Of a stretch of DNA of 64,000 nucleotides, positions 1 through 13,110 are shown one piece after another. The stretch spans positions 57,865,498 to 57,929,497 of the forward strand of contig NC_088791.1 in NCBI RefSeq assembly GCF_011386835.1. The letters run 5' to 3'. The stretch's first letter is position 1; every line of letters begins with the position of its first letter. Made by a program: the position numbers and the translations under genes. Origin of the DNA: Chrysemys picta bellii. Its lineage: Eukaryota > Chordata > Testudines > Emydidae. The notes below the pieces were generated by a model that saw only the letters and a list, made by a program, of their open reading frames with translations, had not been told where the DNA came from and searched no databases.

Positions 1-2430
1 ATTGACTGTAAGCAACTCAGTATTTCTTTTAAGAATTGTACCAGTTGGCCAGCCCATATGCAAATCTCTGAATTCACTGTTCCCTGGATATATTTACCAC
101 AGTATCACCACTTTCACATCATTCAGAGCCCCAGATTTAATATCTTTGCATTACAGGTATGGTAGTCTTGAATTTACTTACAATCAAAGCAAAAGTACTT
201 GCAGTATTATACCTAAAAGTTGTTTTTCAAAAAAGTCTGAACATTTTGTACTTACTATTTAATAGTAAGTACATATTGTTATATGTAACAATATACGTAT
301 TTTTCAAAAAAAAGTTTACTTGCATGCAACAAGACTTCGTATATAGTGAGTTTTTCCTTTTATTTGTGTGTGGGGAGGGATGGAGGGAGAATTCTACACA
401 GTAACACCACAACGAACAATTAGTTTTTTAAAAAACAGGAAAGTAGAAAACAGATTAGGAGAATTTAGGAAGTGTAATTCCTGAATTTACTTAAACCAAG
501 GTTTTCAAATTGACTAGTTTTGAGATGATGGTATTTGTTATTGAGATTATTTAAAGGGTCAATTCTGCAAACCCCTACTTCCATGAAGAGTCCCACACCT
601 TCAGTGGGACTATTCATGGGTAAGAATTTACAGACCTACCATAATATTGCAGGTTCTTTTCCATTTAAAATATGATAAAACAAGCATGGTACATTAAAAT
701 TGAGTATATGCTTAAGAGACGCTTTTTTTTTAAATAGGATAATATTGCACAGTTCAGTAAAGATATTTATCAATGATTTGCACGTCTTTAGTAACATCTT
801 CTTTAAAACAACCAGTACTCTAAAGTGTAATAAAGAATTAAAAGGCATTAAAAAGTAAGTAGGGGGAAGGAAAAATGGCAGGTATTCTATACTTTTGCTC
901 AGTAAATACCCCTTGTTAGAGAGTGTACACTTTTCAGTAATTGCGAGCTGTGCAAACATAGAAGTCTTGAAGTTAACGCCAACACTTCTCTACATGTGTT
1001 GTTACTAAAAATGCTTGAAATATATCTGACTATCATGTGAAGTGTCTGACTATTTCTCCTGTAGCCAAATGCTTAACCCACAATTATGGTTACAGTATTC
1101 CTTTCCAAGATTTCATCCTATACTGCACAGTACTCTGTGCACAACTAAAGAAATGCACTATATAACGGTCCTCTCTAGCCCATATAATGGGCTGCAATTA
1201 CCAAAAAATACTAGTTGAGAAAATACACTAGCACTTCAATATCAAGAATTTACAAATTACTGAGATAGTAGTTCCTATCAACATTTGGCTAGCAACATTA
1301 CATTTCTGATTAGCAGTAATTAACATTTCCAAGCAGCAAGAGTAGCAAAAACAAGGATGAAAAGGGCCAGTGAGAATAGGTGAAAAACATTTCACCCTCC
1401 AGAAAGGAGAAAACACAGTAGTGGCATGCTAACAGTGCAGCTGTGGCCTGGCCTGTAGAGAGCAGCAGTTGGACAAATAGATTGCAAGCATAACACAGTA
1501 GTGAAGATTCAGACAAAATGACTAACTGGAACTATGATGTAGAGCAGTGGGGATTTTGTTTCACAATTAAACTTGTCTCCCCACCCCCTTTAAAAAAAAC
1601 AAAACACTTTTACAATGTAAATAATCCTAGATCACTAAATCTGCATGATCTACAAGAACATTGATTCCACAGATAATATTAACATAAAAAATTTAAGTAA
1701 ATCAACAGCCTTGTACATATAATCTAAACAATTTTTGTAGTTTAGTTTTTATTTTACATTTTATACCAATTTAAGTTACGATTATAAGACCCATACAATA
1801 ATAATGAAGGGAAGCTACCTACAGTAAGGCAGTGGCATTTTGTTCTATCTACATTTGATCCATGACTTTTTAATGTCACACAAGGAGATATTTCATAACC
1901 TTTGAATACCACTCATTTCAAGTGATTGCTATATATTCAGAATTCCAATTTAAAAAAAAAAACTTTCTACCATCAGTAAGACAGCATCTGCCGTTCAGTA
2001 CCATGAACAATACAACTAGACAAAAGTCACCTTTAGAGAATTTGGGTAAAATCTTTAATTTAATTTAATTCCTCCTCCAACCTATCCCCCATCGCTTACC
2101 CCAAAGGAAGGTACACTTTCACGACAAGAAATAAAAAGCATTGCAATATTGCAAACATTAGTTACAAACCGTATCAAATGGTACCTAGCTATATCAAATT
2201 AAAGTATAAAGATCAAACCATTGTTTAAATTTAAAACAACACATATTGTTAAGATGTCAGAGTCACGGGTTAGAGTCTAACACAGACATTTTGTACCTTG
2301 CTGTTAGCTAATGTAAACTGAAGCATCAACCTAATAGGCCGATTCCAAAGGCACGCACTAAAAAGAAGCAAACAGTAATTAAGTGCTGAAATTGACCTAA
2401 TTAACTAAACTAAGAATCCAGATCTTCCTG
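1..2430. other. AT-rich upstream flank, no gene recognised
   Basis: No coding exon, RNA gene or clear mobile element was recognised. A small fold-back remnant is visible near 557-640, where CCATGAAGAGTCCCA faces TGGGACTATTCATGG; it resembles ancient reptile MITE debris. If the CpG island at 2500-3075 drives leftward transcription, this region could hold exons or introns of that transcript, but I see no splice sites or polyadenylation signal I would defend. Confidence 0.5.
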
Positions 2431-2499
2431 CAGCTCCTTGCAGGTTTGCAAGATTCCTACAGCAATAAAGTTACATAAACTGGGCTGCCAACCACGAGC

Positions 2500-3075
2500 T
2501 CAAGAAGGGAGAGGTTTAAGAGCAAGGAGCGAGCCCGGAACAAGATCTCCAGGAGGAGACAGCAAATCCGCTCCCATCCCCACTGTCCAAGACCTATCCC
2601 CCACGGGGAACCTCCCTGTCCCCGCCGGCGAGACCGGGGCAGCGCCTTGCTGCCGAGCATCCCGGATCGCACAGGGCAGGACCATCGCCCCGACCACGGA
2701 GCCACAGCTCCGGAAGGTCCCCGCAGAGCTCTCGCTCCCTGCTGGTCCCAGCGCTCAATTCGCCGCTTCGTCCGCTGCTCGCCTCCCCCGCCCAGTGCGC
2801 GCACGCTTTATAGAAAGTCTCTTCTCGGGGACGAGAGGCTGGTGAAGTCCCTCGCTCCCCATAACGTCGCTTCGCCGCCGACTTCTGCGTCTCTGCCCCG
2901 GCCGAGTCCGTGTTTTGTTGACAGCTCTGTGGGCACAAAATGGGGCTGCTGCCGCGTCCATGGGCGCCGCCATTTTGTGAGGAGCCGCCGTTGTAGCTGC
3001 AGCCGCAGCCTCAGTAGCGGCGGCAACGGCAGCCCAGGCGTGTTGGAACGGCGGCAGGGGTCTGTGTAATGGTTG
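2500..3075. promoter_or_regulatory. CpG island, candidate divergent promoter upstream of ARID2
   Basis: An abrupt CG-dense block stands between AT-rich flanks. On the minus strand it holds CAAAATGGCGGC (complement of 2966-2977), a perfect match to the YY1 consensus that usually lies just downstream of a start site in the same orientation. It also holds CTATAAAG (complement of 2807-2814) followed by a GGGCGGGG GC box. This suggests transcription leftward, away from ARID2. In human a lncRNA (LINC00938, recalled) is head-to-head with ARID2 at a similar distance. The open frames in this block are GCC-repeat translations and do not look coding. Confidence 0.6.
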
Positions 3076-3955
3076 AATACAGTGACCCCCTCTAGGGAAT
3101 CCCCAGCTGACAGTTACGTAAGGGACCGTGCGCAATTGCTGTACTTAGCACGGAAACCCACCTAACCCTGCTACGCAATCTGACTATCCTTCTCTCTGCT
3201 CCCCCCCCCCCCCGACTGCATACAGGCTGAAAAAATGATTCACCTCTGCCAAGTCTCACTCACTTAGGGAGACCCACCCACCCCTGAGTTCAGAAGCATT
3301 TTAAGACATGTTTAAAACTGTCTCCCGCTCGTGAGAAAGGCTTATGCTGTGTATGTTTCAATTAGATATTTAGACCCCAATTCCTTATTTTAAGTCTCTC
3401 ATTCGTATTGTCTCAGTTTTAGCAGCCTTGCATACACAACTGTTGAAATACCCAACCCCCTCAAAATATCATAGGGGTGCTGATCTGAATGTTGTTCAGG
3501 GTTAAACTGAATGAGGGACGTTTTAAAAACAAGGCTGAGTGATTCTTTATACATTTTTCACACAGAATACACAACAAAATCCTCCATCCAGAGAGGGAGA
3601 GGCTTGAAATACTGCCTGAGAGTTAATTCCAAACGGAGGGATTTCTGCCTCCCCCTCTCCACAATGAGTGTGACCTAGAGGGCAGCTCCTTTCGAACATC
3701 TTACTATATCTCTGTCTCTGTGGGTATATTCAAGCTGAAAGAGCAGTCAAGTTAAAAGAAAAAAAAATCTTACGTGAAAAAAATGGTTTATTCCCTTAAG
3801 TAAGTTAGTACAGGGAGTATAAGGGCATTATAGTTTTCCTTGAAGTGCTCACTTGAGGCCATAATGTGCCATCGGTTTTAAAACAGAACTTCTTACTGAC
3901 TTTAATGAGGAATTCTGTTTAAAAACTGCTGAATATGGCCTTGGATTTCAGTTTA
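3076..3955. other. Spacer between the two CpG-rich regions
   Basis: No gene or recognisable mobile element was seen. A run of 13 C lies at 3201-3213. The sequence returns to intermediate GC content after the CpG island. Isolated units similar to the minisatellite further right may occur near 3240-3300, but they are too diverged to call. Confidence 0.4.
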
Positions 3956-3959
3956 TTGT

Positions 3960-4400
3960 CTGTGAGAGAAAAATGCTCCTCCAGAGACTTATAAAGTGGA
4001 ACAAGTGCTCACCTCAAGTTCTATTTACTCTATGAGAAGGACAAGTGCCCACCTGGATTATCACTTACTGGTCTGTAAATGAGGGATGAGTTTTAGGGAG
4101 GACTCACCTGGGATCCCATTTACTGTATGATCCCATTCCCCCTCTCCCCCACCCCCACTTACTTTAATGGGAGCAGGATGGTGGCCTGGCTGAAAAACTA
4201 TAAAAGCATTCACGTGGGTTCCTACATACTGTATGAGGGACAAGAGCTTACCTGGAGTCTCATTTATTGTATGCCAGGGGACACGTGGTGGCCTAGATGC
4301 TGGGCCTCATTATAAGAGAGGTCCTGTTCAATGTGTATGAGGGACAAGTTTCCCTCCTTATGAATTGTATGAGGACCAATATTAGAGAGAAACATACATT
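3960..4400 (+). repeat. Degenerate minisatellite, unit about 40-55 bp
   Basis: A diverged unit recurs with the core ACAAGTGCTCACCTGG, then TCCCATTTACTGTATGAGG. Clear cores lie at 4000-4015, 4041-4055, 4101-4110, 4208-4217 and 4240-4256. Weaker ones (ATGAGGGACAAG) lie at 4338-4350. Each core includes a CACCTG or CACGTG E-box-like hexamer. Spacing is roughly 40-55 bp or a multiple. Decay is heavy and the edges are uncertain. Confidence 0.5.
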
Positions 4401-4899
4401 TGGAAATCCCATTAACTGCTCACAGGCATACATGTGACTTTGTTTGGGGTGTAGTATTAATAAAATTATTTAATTACAAAGAATATCACTTCTTAACCAG
4501 AAAGAAAATATTTACCTAGCAAGACAATTCACTCCCCTAGTGACATACCTGCCTAAGGTATCACTCATTTAAGGGATCAGACTTCCTCATTGGGAAGATT
4601 TTACAATATTTAACCTCTTAAAGGAGTTTGGGGGCCTTTGAATGAAGTATGTAAAATCACCCTTATAATTCAAAATGCATTAGAGTGAGACACCCAAAAG
4701 TTTGTTTTTAAGTCAAAATCCTCCCGTGCCCCCTTCATTTTGTTAACTCAGTACATTTGATTTAGGCCAATTTAATACAGAGATTTCAAATCAAACTTTC
4801 CTGTTTCCTTGTTTCTCCCTCGACTAAGTCACTGGAATGATTCGTCCCTTTAAAGCCTGAGAAGAAGGGCACATTTCCCCTACCCCTAACCCTGGAACA
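4401..4899. other. Upstream spacer, nothing recognised
   Basis: AT-rich sequence between the degenerate minisatellite and the ARID2 leader. A few further diverged minisatellite-like units may be present at 4500-4600. No gene or mobile element was recognised. Confidence 0.4.
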
Positions 4900-5221
4900 A
4901 CCGGTAGTAGCCGTTTTTTCCCTTCCCTTTTCTCCTTCTCCCTTTTCTCTTTCCGCCTGGCTTTGTGTGAAGTTTGCGGCACATTGCAGATGAGCCCTTA
5001 GTGGCGAGAGGAGCCTATTGTTCCCCGCCAGGAACTGCTTGCTGGGGCTGTGCTGGCTTTTGCCTTTCGAGCTGCCTTTTGCAGTACCTGGGCCGGCCTC
5101 TGGGGTTCGCTGTGTTGCGCTCTCGCCCAGGCAGCCGCACGGCGGCCTCAGATCTTTTTGTCTGAGAGAGAAGAGAAGTGAATCCCGCTGCCGCCGCCGC
5201 CGCCGCTGCTGCTGTAGCTGT

Positions 5222-5294
5222 ACAGTGTGTGTGTGTGAGAGAGAGAGGGAGAGGGAGATTGCATGGAGCCGCGTCTGTAACACACACACACTGT
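5222..5294 (+). repeat. (TG)n/(CA)n inverted repeat in ARID2 leader
   Basis: ACAGTGTGTGTGTGT at 5222-5236 is perfectly complementary to ACACACACACACTGT at 5280-5294. The 43-nt loop between them contains a GA-rich tract and the first uORF. The 15-bp stem could form in RNA or single-stranded DNA. It consists of two microsatellites in opposite orientation, so length polymorphism is likely. Confidence 0.7.
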
Positions 5295-5606
5295 CAATAC
5301 CTCACTCCAGCTCCCCCCGCCCCATCACAACACTAACCCAATTCATTGTGTGATCCAGCAGCACCATGTTGAGTCTCATGTGCAGGCTGGATCGGTTGGG
5401 TTTGTGGTGCTGAGACAGGCAGCGGCAGGAATTACTGAGAGGTGCCCCTCTCCCTCCCTGTGTGTCTCTGCCTGTGTGTTGTGTGAAGACGGGACTCGCA
5501 ATTACCACGCTCTCGGGGGCTCCCTTATTCCTTTTAAACTTTTTTTTTAAACAAGCCCCTCTCCATGGCTGATCCCCGGCCGAGCACGGGCACCTGGGTC
5601 TCGTAA
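5263..5606 (+). promoter_or_regulatory. Three short upstream ORFs in the putative ARID2 leader
   Basis: Reading the leader shows three ATG-stop units that all end before the main start. The first is 5263-5280 (MEPRL). The second is 5366-5413 (15 residues, with A at -3). The third is 5565-5606 (13 residues, G at +4), which ends 78 bases before the ARID2 ATG. Short uORFs like these usually reduce or modulate main-ORF translation. Whether they are in the mature mRNA depends on the unknown transcription start; the third is the most likely to be included. Confidence 0.5.
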
Positions 5607-5660
5607 AGACAAGGAGGAGCCGGGGATTGTTGTTGTTTTTTTTTAATTGGATTTTTTTAA

Positions 5661-7250
<1,590 letters not shown>

Positions 7251-7251
7251 T

Positions 7252-10200
7252 AAGTGCTGATAAGGACTCTTTCAATAGTATTATTGAGCATGGGATAGCA
7301 TTTTATTTTCAATGTGTGTAAATTTAAAAGCAACCCCACCCACCAAAAATACTCTAAAATAAAGCACTTCCTAATCGATTATTGAACTGGTTCACTGGTG
7401 AGTTGAAAGTAACTCTATGTTGTGATTGTTTATATTTGTAATCTGTTTTGTTATTGTTTATATTTGTATTTTACATCTGCCAGCTTTAAACCTATCAGGT
7501 AAACTTAAGTACGTAAACAATAGTCAGAGGCATTTTTATTGATTATTTTAAATTGACAGTACAGTAAAACTGATACCAGCAACCAAATTAGTATATTAGT
7601 TATTGAAACTTTGTTTCATTTCAGCGCAATAAAATGTCTTTATTAGTAAACTTGGTTACCTGTTTATGAAGTTAGACTCAGGTTTAAAAATACATCTTTT
7701 GTGGAAAGATGGTTTGCTTCTCAACAATATATAAATACACAATTATCAGCTGTTTGTCGTATACAATATTTTCAGTTGATTTTTATAATCTAGAGTTGTC
7801 AAATTGAAAAAAATTAAAATATTCTGTTACTTAAAAATATCAGTTTCCTGCAATTTTTTTCAGTGATCTTATGAAATTCCTTAAAGTAATGCTAAGGGTT
7901 ATTTTTCTGACCTTTATGAACCTTATAGTGCATCTTCTAGTTTGGTGCATATGCTACTGTTCAGTTACTAAATGATCTTTTATTAATGTTAATTATAACT
8001 TTTATCAACTGTAATCTGCATGAAAATATTCTTATATATATTCTAAAAGTGTTTACCATATGTTTAAGGAGCCAGCATTTATGTTTTTAAATTATATACA
8101 TTATATTTTATAGTAATTTTCCATTTTTTTTTAATGACAAAATAGATACAGGCTGTGCTTTTTGTATGTGATATATCCTTTGTGTGTTGTTTTAATTGTT
8201 GATTTTTGTTTTCTCACAATGCACACAAGTTATATCTGTCTCAGGTTTAGCATTCTGAATTAGAAAATGCAGTAATTGCACAGGTGCACTTTCTATTGGC
8301 TGTCCTAGATTGACTTCCAGCTTGAAGCTGTAGAGTTCACAGCACTGTGTAGAGCAGTTATTGAGTTACAATGAAGTCTGGAAAACCTTAGTCAGATATC
8401 TGTAGCTACTGGATTTGTTTTGTGATGGCATGTTATTTCTTTAAAATCCCCACCAATTGAAGAAATAAACTTTTCTAACACTATGTACTATATTAATGGC
8501 TACTAGTGGTCCTAGGAACAAGTTGGTAATCTCATTTTTGGGTGTCTTCCATCTATTTTTGTTTGTTTATTTTATTAATATGCAGCATTGGGAGAATATT
8601 GCTAAATATGTGCTGAATGACAGGAATTGGTTTTTGCTTTTTTGAGTTTTCCTAATGGACTATGAGATCTCAAACTCCTGAAAAATGTACTAAAGTTGTA
8701 ATATGATTGTTGTCTGACCCCTCCCTTCTTTCATGTCCATATTTTCAAATCAATAAATGTCAGAATACTCAAGCTTGTTGCGGTAATAGGTTGTATACTC
8801 TTTGGGACAGTTACTGTGCCGCCTTCTGTGTTTTGAAAGTGTCTTGCGTCCTGTGGTCATTAGCACAATCCAAATAAGAAGTAATTTAAAATATATAATG
8901 TACCATTTTTTATTTAAAAATACATTGGATTCTTAGTAGACCAAATCACTAAAAGTTTGTATGTTGTTACTGTAGTAGTATTGACAGGGTATTAAAAATA
9001 ACCATTTTTTCTAAAAGATTTACATAAACAGTCATAACAGCTTTAAAAGAACTGTAATTGATTTTATTTTAGTGAAAATAATTAAAAAAAAATTGTTAAA
9101 ATGAAAAATCTTTAAAAACAGTTTACGTTAGACTGTTCTTGAAATATACTATCAATTATTTTTTCATAATTTTTGATATTCTTGTTTTGCTCATTGTTGG
9201 TAATTCCATTGGAAGATTAAGTGTTTTCTTAACTAACTTATTTTCCCTCCACTCTGTGCTCATTGGTTTGTTATTGCAAGGTTGTAGGTGGGGTACTGAC
9301 TTTTTTTTCTTTGTTCAGGCTTTTTTGGGGGGGGGAGGGGTGAGGAGAAGGAAGAAAGACACCAACACAAATATTAATATGACTTAATATTCCTTAAAGG
9401 GGCCTTATTTTCATGAATTGCTGGACATCTACCTTCTGAATATCAGACCCTTGTGAGGGGGTTCAGTTTAGGTACACAAAATCATTAGTTGCTTTTCAAA
9501 ATCTTGGCCCACAAATTTTAAGGACTTTTGCAAACTGAACTGGTCAAAACTTGGGCCTACCAACCTTAGAAGTTTTTCCCAGTATGTAACATTGGGCCCG
9601 GATCCTGTAAAGAGACCTGCACAGGCAGCTGTTTATAGGAGCCCTGTTGAACTCGATGGCACTCATTGATGTTCACTGTTTGTGCCACCTGAGACACATT
9701 GTGCATACACCAAGAAGAAGAATCATGTGGATACCTTAGCAGATTTGGAGCCTTGGTAGTTTGTGATGGTAGGAAGTTATATCTTTCTGTGAAGCATCTG
9801 GCATTGCACATTGTTTGAGATAAGATCTCAAACTAGGTGGACCATTAGCCTGTTTTGCTATATCATCTCTTAGGATTGTGTCATTTTGATTTAAAATTAA
9901 TGCTTAAATAGCTAGTTAACTATTTGTATGACATACTGGTGATCCATTTGTCTTCATCAAATTGAATGCCTTGTCAAAGATATACCACACCCTTTTTCAG
10001 GTAGTGAGGGTTGTTGTTGTTTTTAAACTGTAACTATTTTTTCATGTTGACTGTTGTGGAATTTTGCCAGATGAGTGTAAGAGTGTGTTTTAGCCTTCAT
10101 TAAAAACATAAATTTAAAACTGGATACGCTCCTGATCCCATGATAAACAATTCAAATAAGCTACAATATTTTTTCTCCAAAAATTATGTGTGAGAGACTG

Positions 10201-11085
10201 CCTGAATCACACTAACTGTTTGACTACATTTGGTTTGAGCTGTGTGACAGGTACAGCCATTCATGCGCTATGATTCTGTAGTGAGCAGTCAAATGCCACA
10301 GTGCCAATAACCACTGATGGACTTTATTTGTTAATATAGTAGTGTAAGTCTCTACAATAGCAGTTAGTGTAATTCCCTTGGATCTTAGTGAAAATTAGCT
10401 ATTTCATGTCAACTGAGATGAATTAGTAAAGCATTTTTCAAATACTTCTGTGTGGCTACTTTACAATGTTAATGGAAACATTATAATATGGGGCAGTACA
10501 TGTAAATGGTGGTCAAAAGCATGTTTTTACATTTCTTGTCAGCTATGCCTTGGTAAACATGTTGGCAAAAGAGAAGTTTAACAAAAAACCAGAAGTTTAT
10601 TTCATGTAATGGTTGGGTAGGCCACCAGTCATACAAACAGTTGCCCTGATGTGGCCCTTCCATCCATGTGGAGTCCTGTTAGTGGAACTTCATGTGGGCA
10701 TAAACCTACAGGGATGTATCTATTTGTAGGTTCTGTGCCTGTAGCTGTATATGGGGAGCAGGTGGTAGGAGGGAAGAGAATTTAAAACAAAAGATGCAAC
10801 TGGAATATGGGTGGCTGAATTAAAAATAACTGTTACAGAGACATGAATTCTTTCTTTTAATATATTTGTGGTGGTTAGAGAAGTTAGGCTAAAGATTGGT
10901 GTTTCCTTTAGATATCAGGTAGAATAGTTTAAATTTCAGTCATGTAAGTAATTTTTAAAAATTGTGAATCTGGTTCGTAAGTGAACTCATGCTAAAGATA
11001 AGGGCAGCAAAAAGCAGAATGAGTTAATGTTAGGGGCATAGGAGAATAAGAAGGGTTTTAATAAATATTGGGGGGGGGAAGTAGT
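7252..11085 (+). other. Intron 3, proximal part, few recognisable repeats
   Basis: AT-rich intronic sequence without a gene. A diverged segment near 8786-8880 (GTATACTCTTTGGGACAG and onward) resembles the MIR/L2-like 3' segment that recurs elsewhere in the window. Around 9585-9660 there is a 'GATCCTGTAAAGAGACC' ancient-repeat remnant. A G run (GGGGGGGGGAG) lies at about 9327-9337. Confidence 0.5.
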
Positions 11086-11089
11086 AGCA

Positions 11090-12717
11090 AAGGGAAAGTA
11101 GGTCAGTTAATACATGAGGAAAGGGATTAAATTAATTATTAAAAAAAACCATCATACTGAACCACTTAAACAAATTTTATCTTTAATGAGAAAAATAAAC
11201 AAGTTTGGACAATTAAGAACTGAGGAAAACTTTATAAATATAGCTATTGATGAAGAGTAGGTGGAATACTTGAAGAAAAATCTGAACAGTTTTATAAGTC
11301 CGCTGAATTTTGAGGTAATACAAGATTGGAGAAAAGCAAATATAGTTCTGATTTTCAAAAAAGGAGAATCATCCTAGCAATTAGAGCCTCAGAAAAAAAT
11401 CTAACCTCTATCCCTCATAAAAGAATGGAATAAATATTGAGAAATTTCCCCTCTTAATATAATGGAACCATGCACAATAAGTAGCCTGGATTTATAAAAA
11501 ACAGATTTTTGCCAAACTATGTTGATTTTCCTTCTTTTTTAAAAAAAACGTTCAAAATTTGGGGTTAATCCTGCAACTGGACCTGTACAGGCATCAATGG
11601 TTTCTGCACGGATGCAAAGATTCATCTGCCTACTGGATCTGGTTGTAGGGTCAGGGGCCGGGGCCATAGTAGATAATGAACAAGTTTTATAGCTGAATTT
11701 ATTTAAATTTGAGTAAAACATCTGAAATATGTCTCTCAAAATCTCACTCTCAAATTATTTAAAAATATAGCCAATCTTGTGGATTAAAAACTGATTGAAA
11801 AACCATAAACAAAAAACGATAAATATCAAAGAATGGGGGACATGCGTAGTGAGGAACTGCCAAGATCTTTTGGGTCCAGTTTAAGGCCTCAATCCTGTAA
11901 AGAGATCCACTGGTGCAAATACATAGTCACACAGACTCAGTTCCATTACAGCTTCAAGACCATAATTATTGTCTTTATTAATGATCTTTAAGAGAAAGTG
12001 AACAGCATACTAATGAAATTAGCAGATGATGCTAAACTGGAGAAAGTTGCAAATACCAGTGAGGACAGAGAAATAAAAGAAATAGACCTAGAGAGATTAG
12101 AGACATTGGCAGCAAATAACAAAATGAGATTTAGTTTTGAAAATTCAAGCTAAATATCTTGGGGGCAATAATCCAAAAATAGGTATTCGGTGCGAGGGAA
12201 TAACCTGGAAAGCAGTAATGCTGAAAAAGAGATGGGAGTGATAGTGAACAGCAAATGAGATATCAGGGGCTCGATCATCGTGTCAGTTGCTTGTGCATAC
12301 AGCTCCCATTGATGTTAATGGGAGTTCTACATGCTACTGACAGAATGATCAGGCCCCAGTTTGCAATGTGCTATGGCAGCAGAAAAGGCCAACATAATTT
12401 TAGGCTGCATACACAGAAGCATCATGTCACAAAACAGTGGGGTAATGGTCTCTCTTCTATGACACTAGTATGACTACATCAGGAATATTGTTTTTACTTT
12501 CAGCACCTCATTACCAGGTGGGACAAATAGGAGTTAAGCACTGGAATAAATTGCCTAGGGAGGTTGTGGAATCTCCATCATGAGGGATTTTTAAGAGCGG
12601 GTTGGACAAACACCTGAAAGGGGTGGTCTAGATAATACTTAGTTCTTCCTTGAGTGCAGGGGACTGGACTAGATGACCTCTTGAGGTCCCTTTCAGTTCT
12701 ATGATTCTATGTTTAGA
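11090..12717 (+). mobile_element. Old CR1-type LINE, degenerate, 3' end intact
   Basis: The right end has the CR1 3' UTR signature (GACTGGACTAGATGACCTC near 12663) and ends in the octamer-like repeat TTCTATGATTCTATG at 12698-12712. Leftward, fragments read as CR1 reverse transcriptase. Around 11325-11365 a WRKANIVLIFKKGE stretch is visible before a stop, and near 11970-12060 there is 'AATGATCTTTAAG...GCAGATGATGCTAAACTGG' (LINE YADD region with ADDAKL). Many stops and indels show it is ancient. Two MITE-like segments (11560-11660 and 12266-12357) interrupt it. The left boundary is uncertain. Confidence 0.65.
12266..12357. mobile_element. Fold-back MITE inside old CR1
   Basis: GGGGCTCGATCAT and GTGTCAG at the left face CTGACAGAATGATC and AGGCCCC at the right, giving a 92-bp imperfect palindrome centred on CCCATTGATGTTAATGGG. 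It resembles the non-autonomous fold-back families common in turtle introns. It interrupts the CR1 body, so it is younger than that copy. Confidence 0.6.
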
Positions 12718-12721
12718 AGAT

Positions 12722-13110
12722 TTTCGGGATTGATTTAAAAGGAAAGACTGAGATAAATGTATTGCTTGACTAAGAAAGGACTATAGTGGCCATGATGATA
12801 TCCATCCTACAGACATTTAACAGGTTTTAACACTTAGAAAGGGGTGGAATTATTTAGAGTAGTGTAAGGGGCTGTAATAAGAAGTATGGAATTAAATTAA
12901 GAAATTATACATTTAAGCTAAATAGCAGGCCAAACTTTTAAAGTAAGATCTACTATATTGTGGAATAGTCTGCGAAGGAAAATGGTGGAAACCCTATTAC
13001 ATGGGTCATTTAAAAATAAACTGTTTGGAACAAGGAAGAAAAACAGCATGGATGTGGAGATGGAGTAGATGATGTTATAGGTGTTGTCCATCCTTGAATA
13101 ATACTGTAAG
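12722..13110 (+). mobile_element. CR1 LINE fragment (older copy)
   Basis: A second CR1-derived 3' coding segment directly follows the first. It contains AAGCTAAATAGCAGGCC, GTGGAATAGTCTGCGAAGG and GGGTCATTTAAAAATAAACTG, which correspond to the CR1 ORF2 C-terminal/3' region. It is strongly decayed, with no open frame. The boundaries are approximate. Confidence 0.5.

Noticed and set aside
2755..3135. 126-residue minus-strand open frame in the upstream CpG island
   Set aside because: Ala/Arg-rich translation of GCC repeats, with no family resemblance and a high-GC region where stops are rare. Treated as promoter sequence.
4786..5289. 167-residue minus-strand frame overlapping the ARID2 leader
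   Set aside because: It is composed of microsatellite and CpG-island translation (SLSLSHTHT, QQQRRRRRQ) with no recognisable domain.
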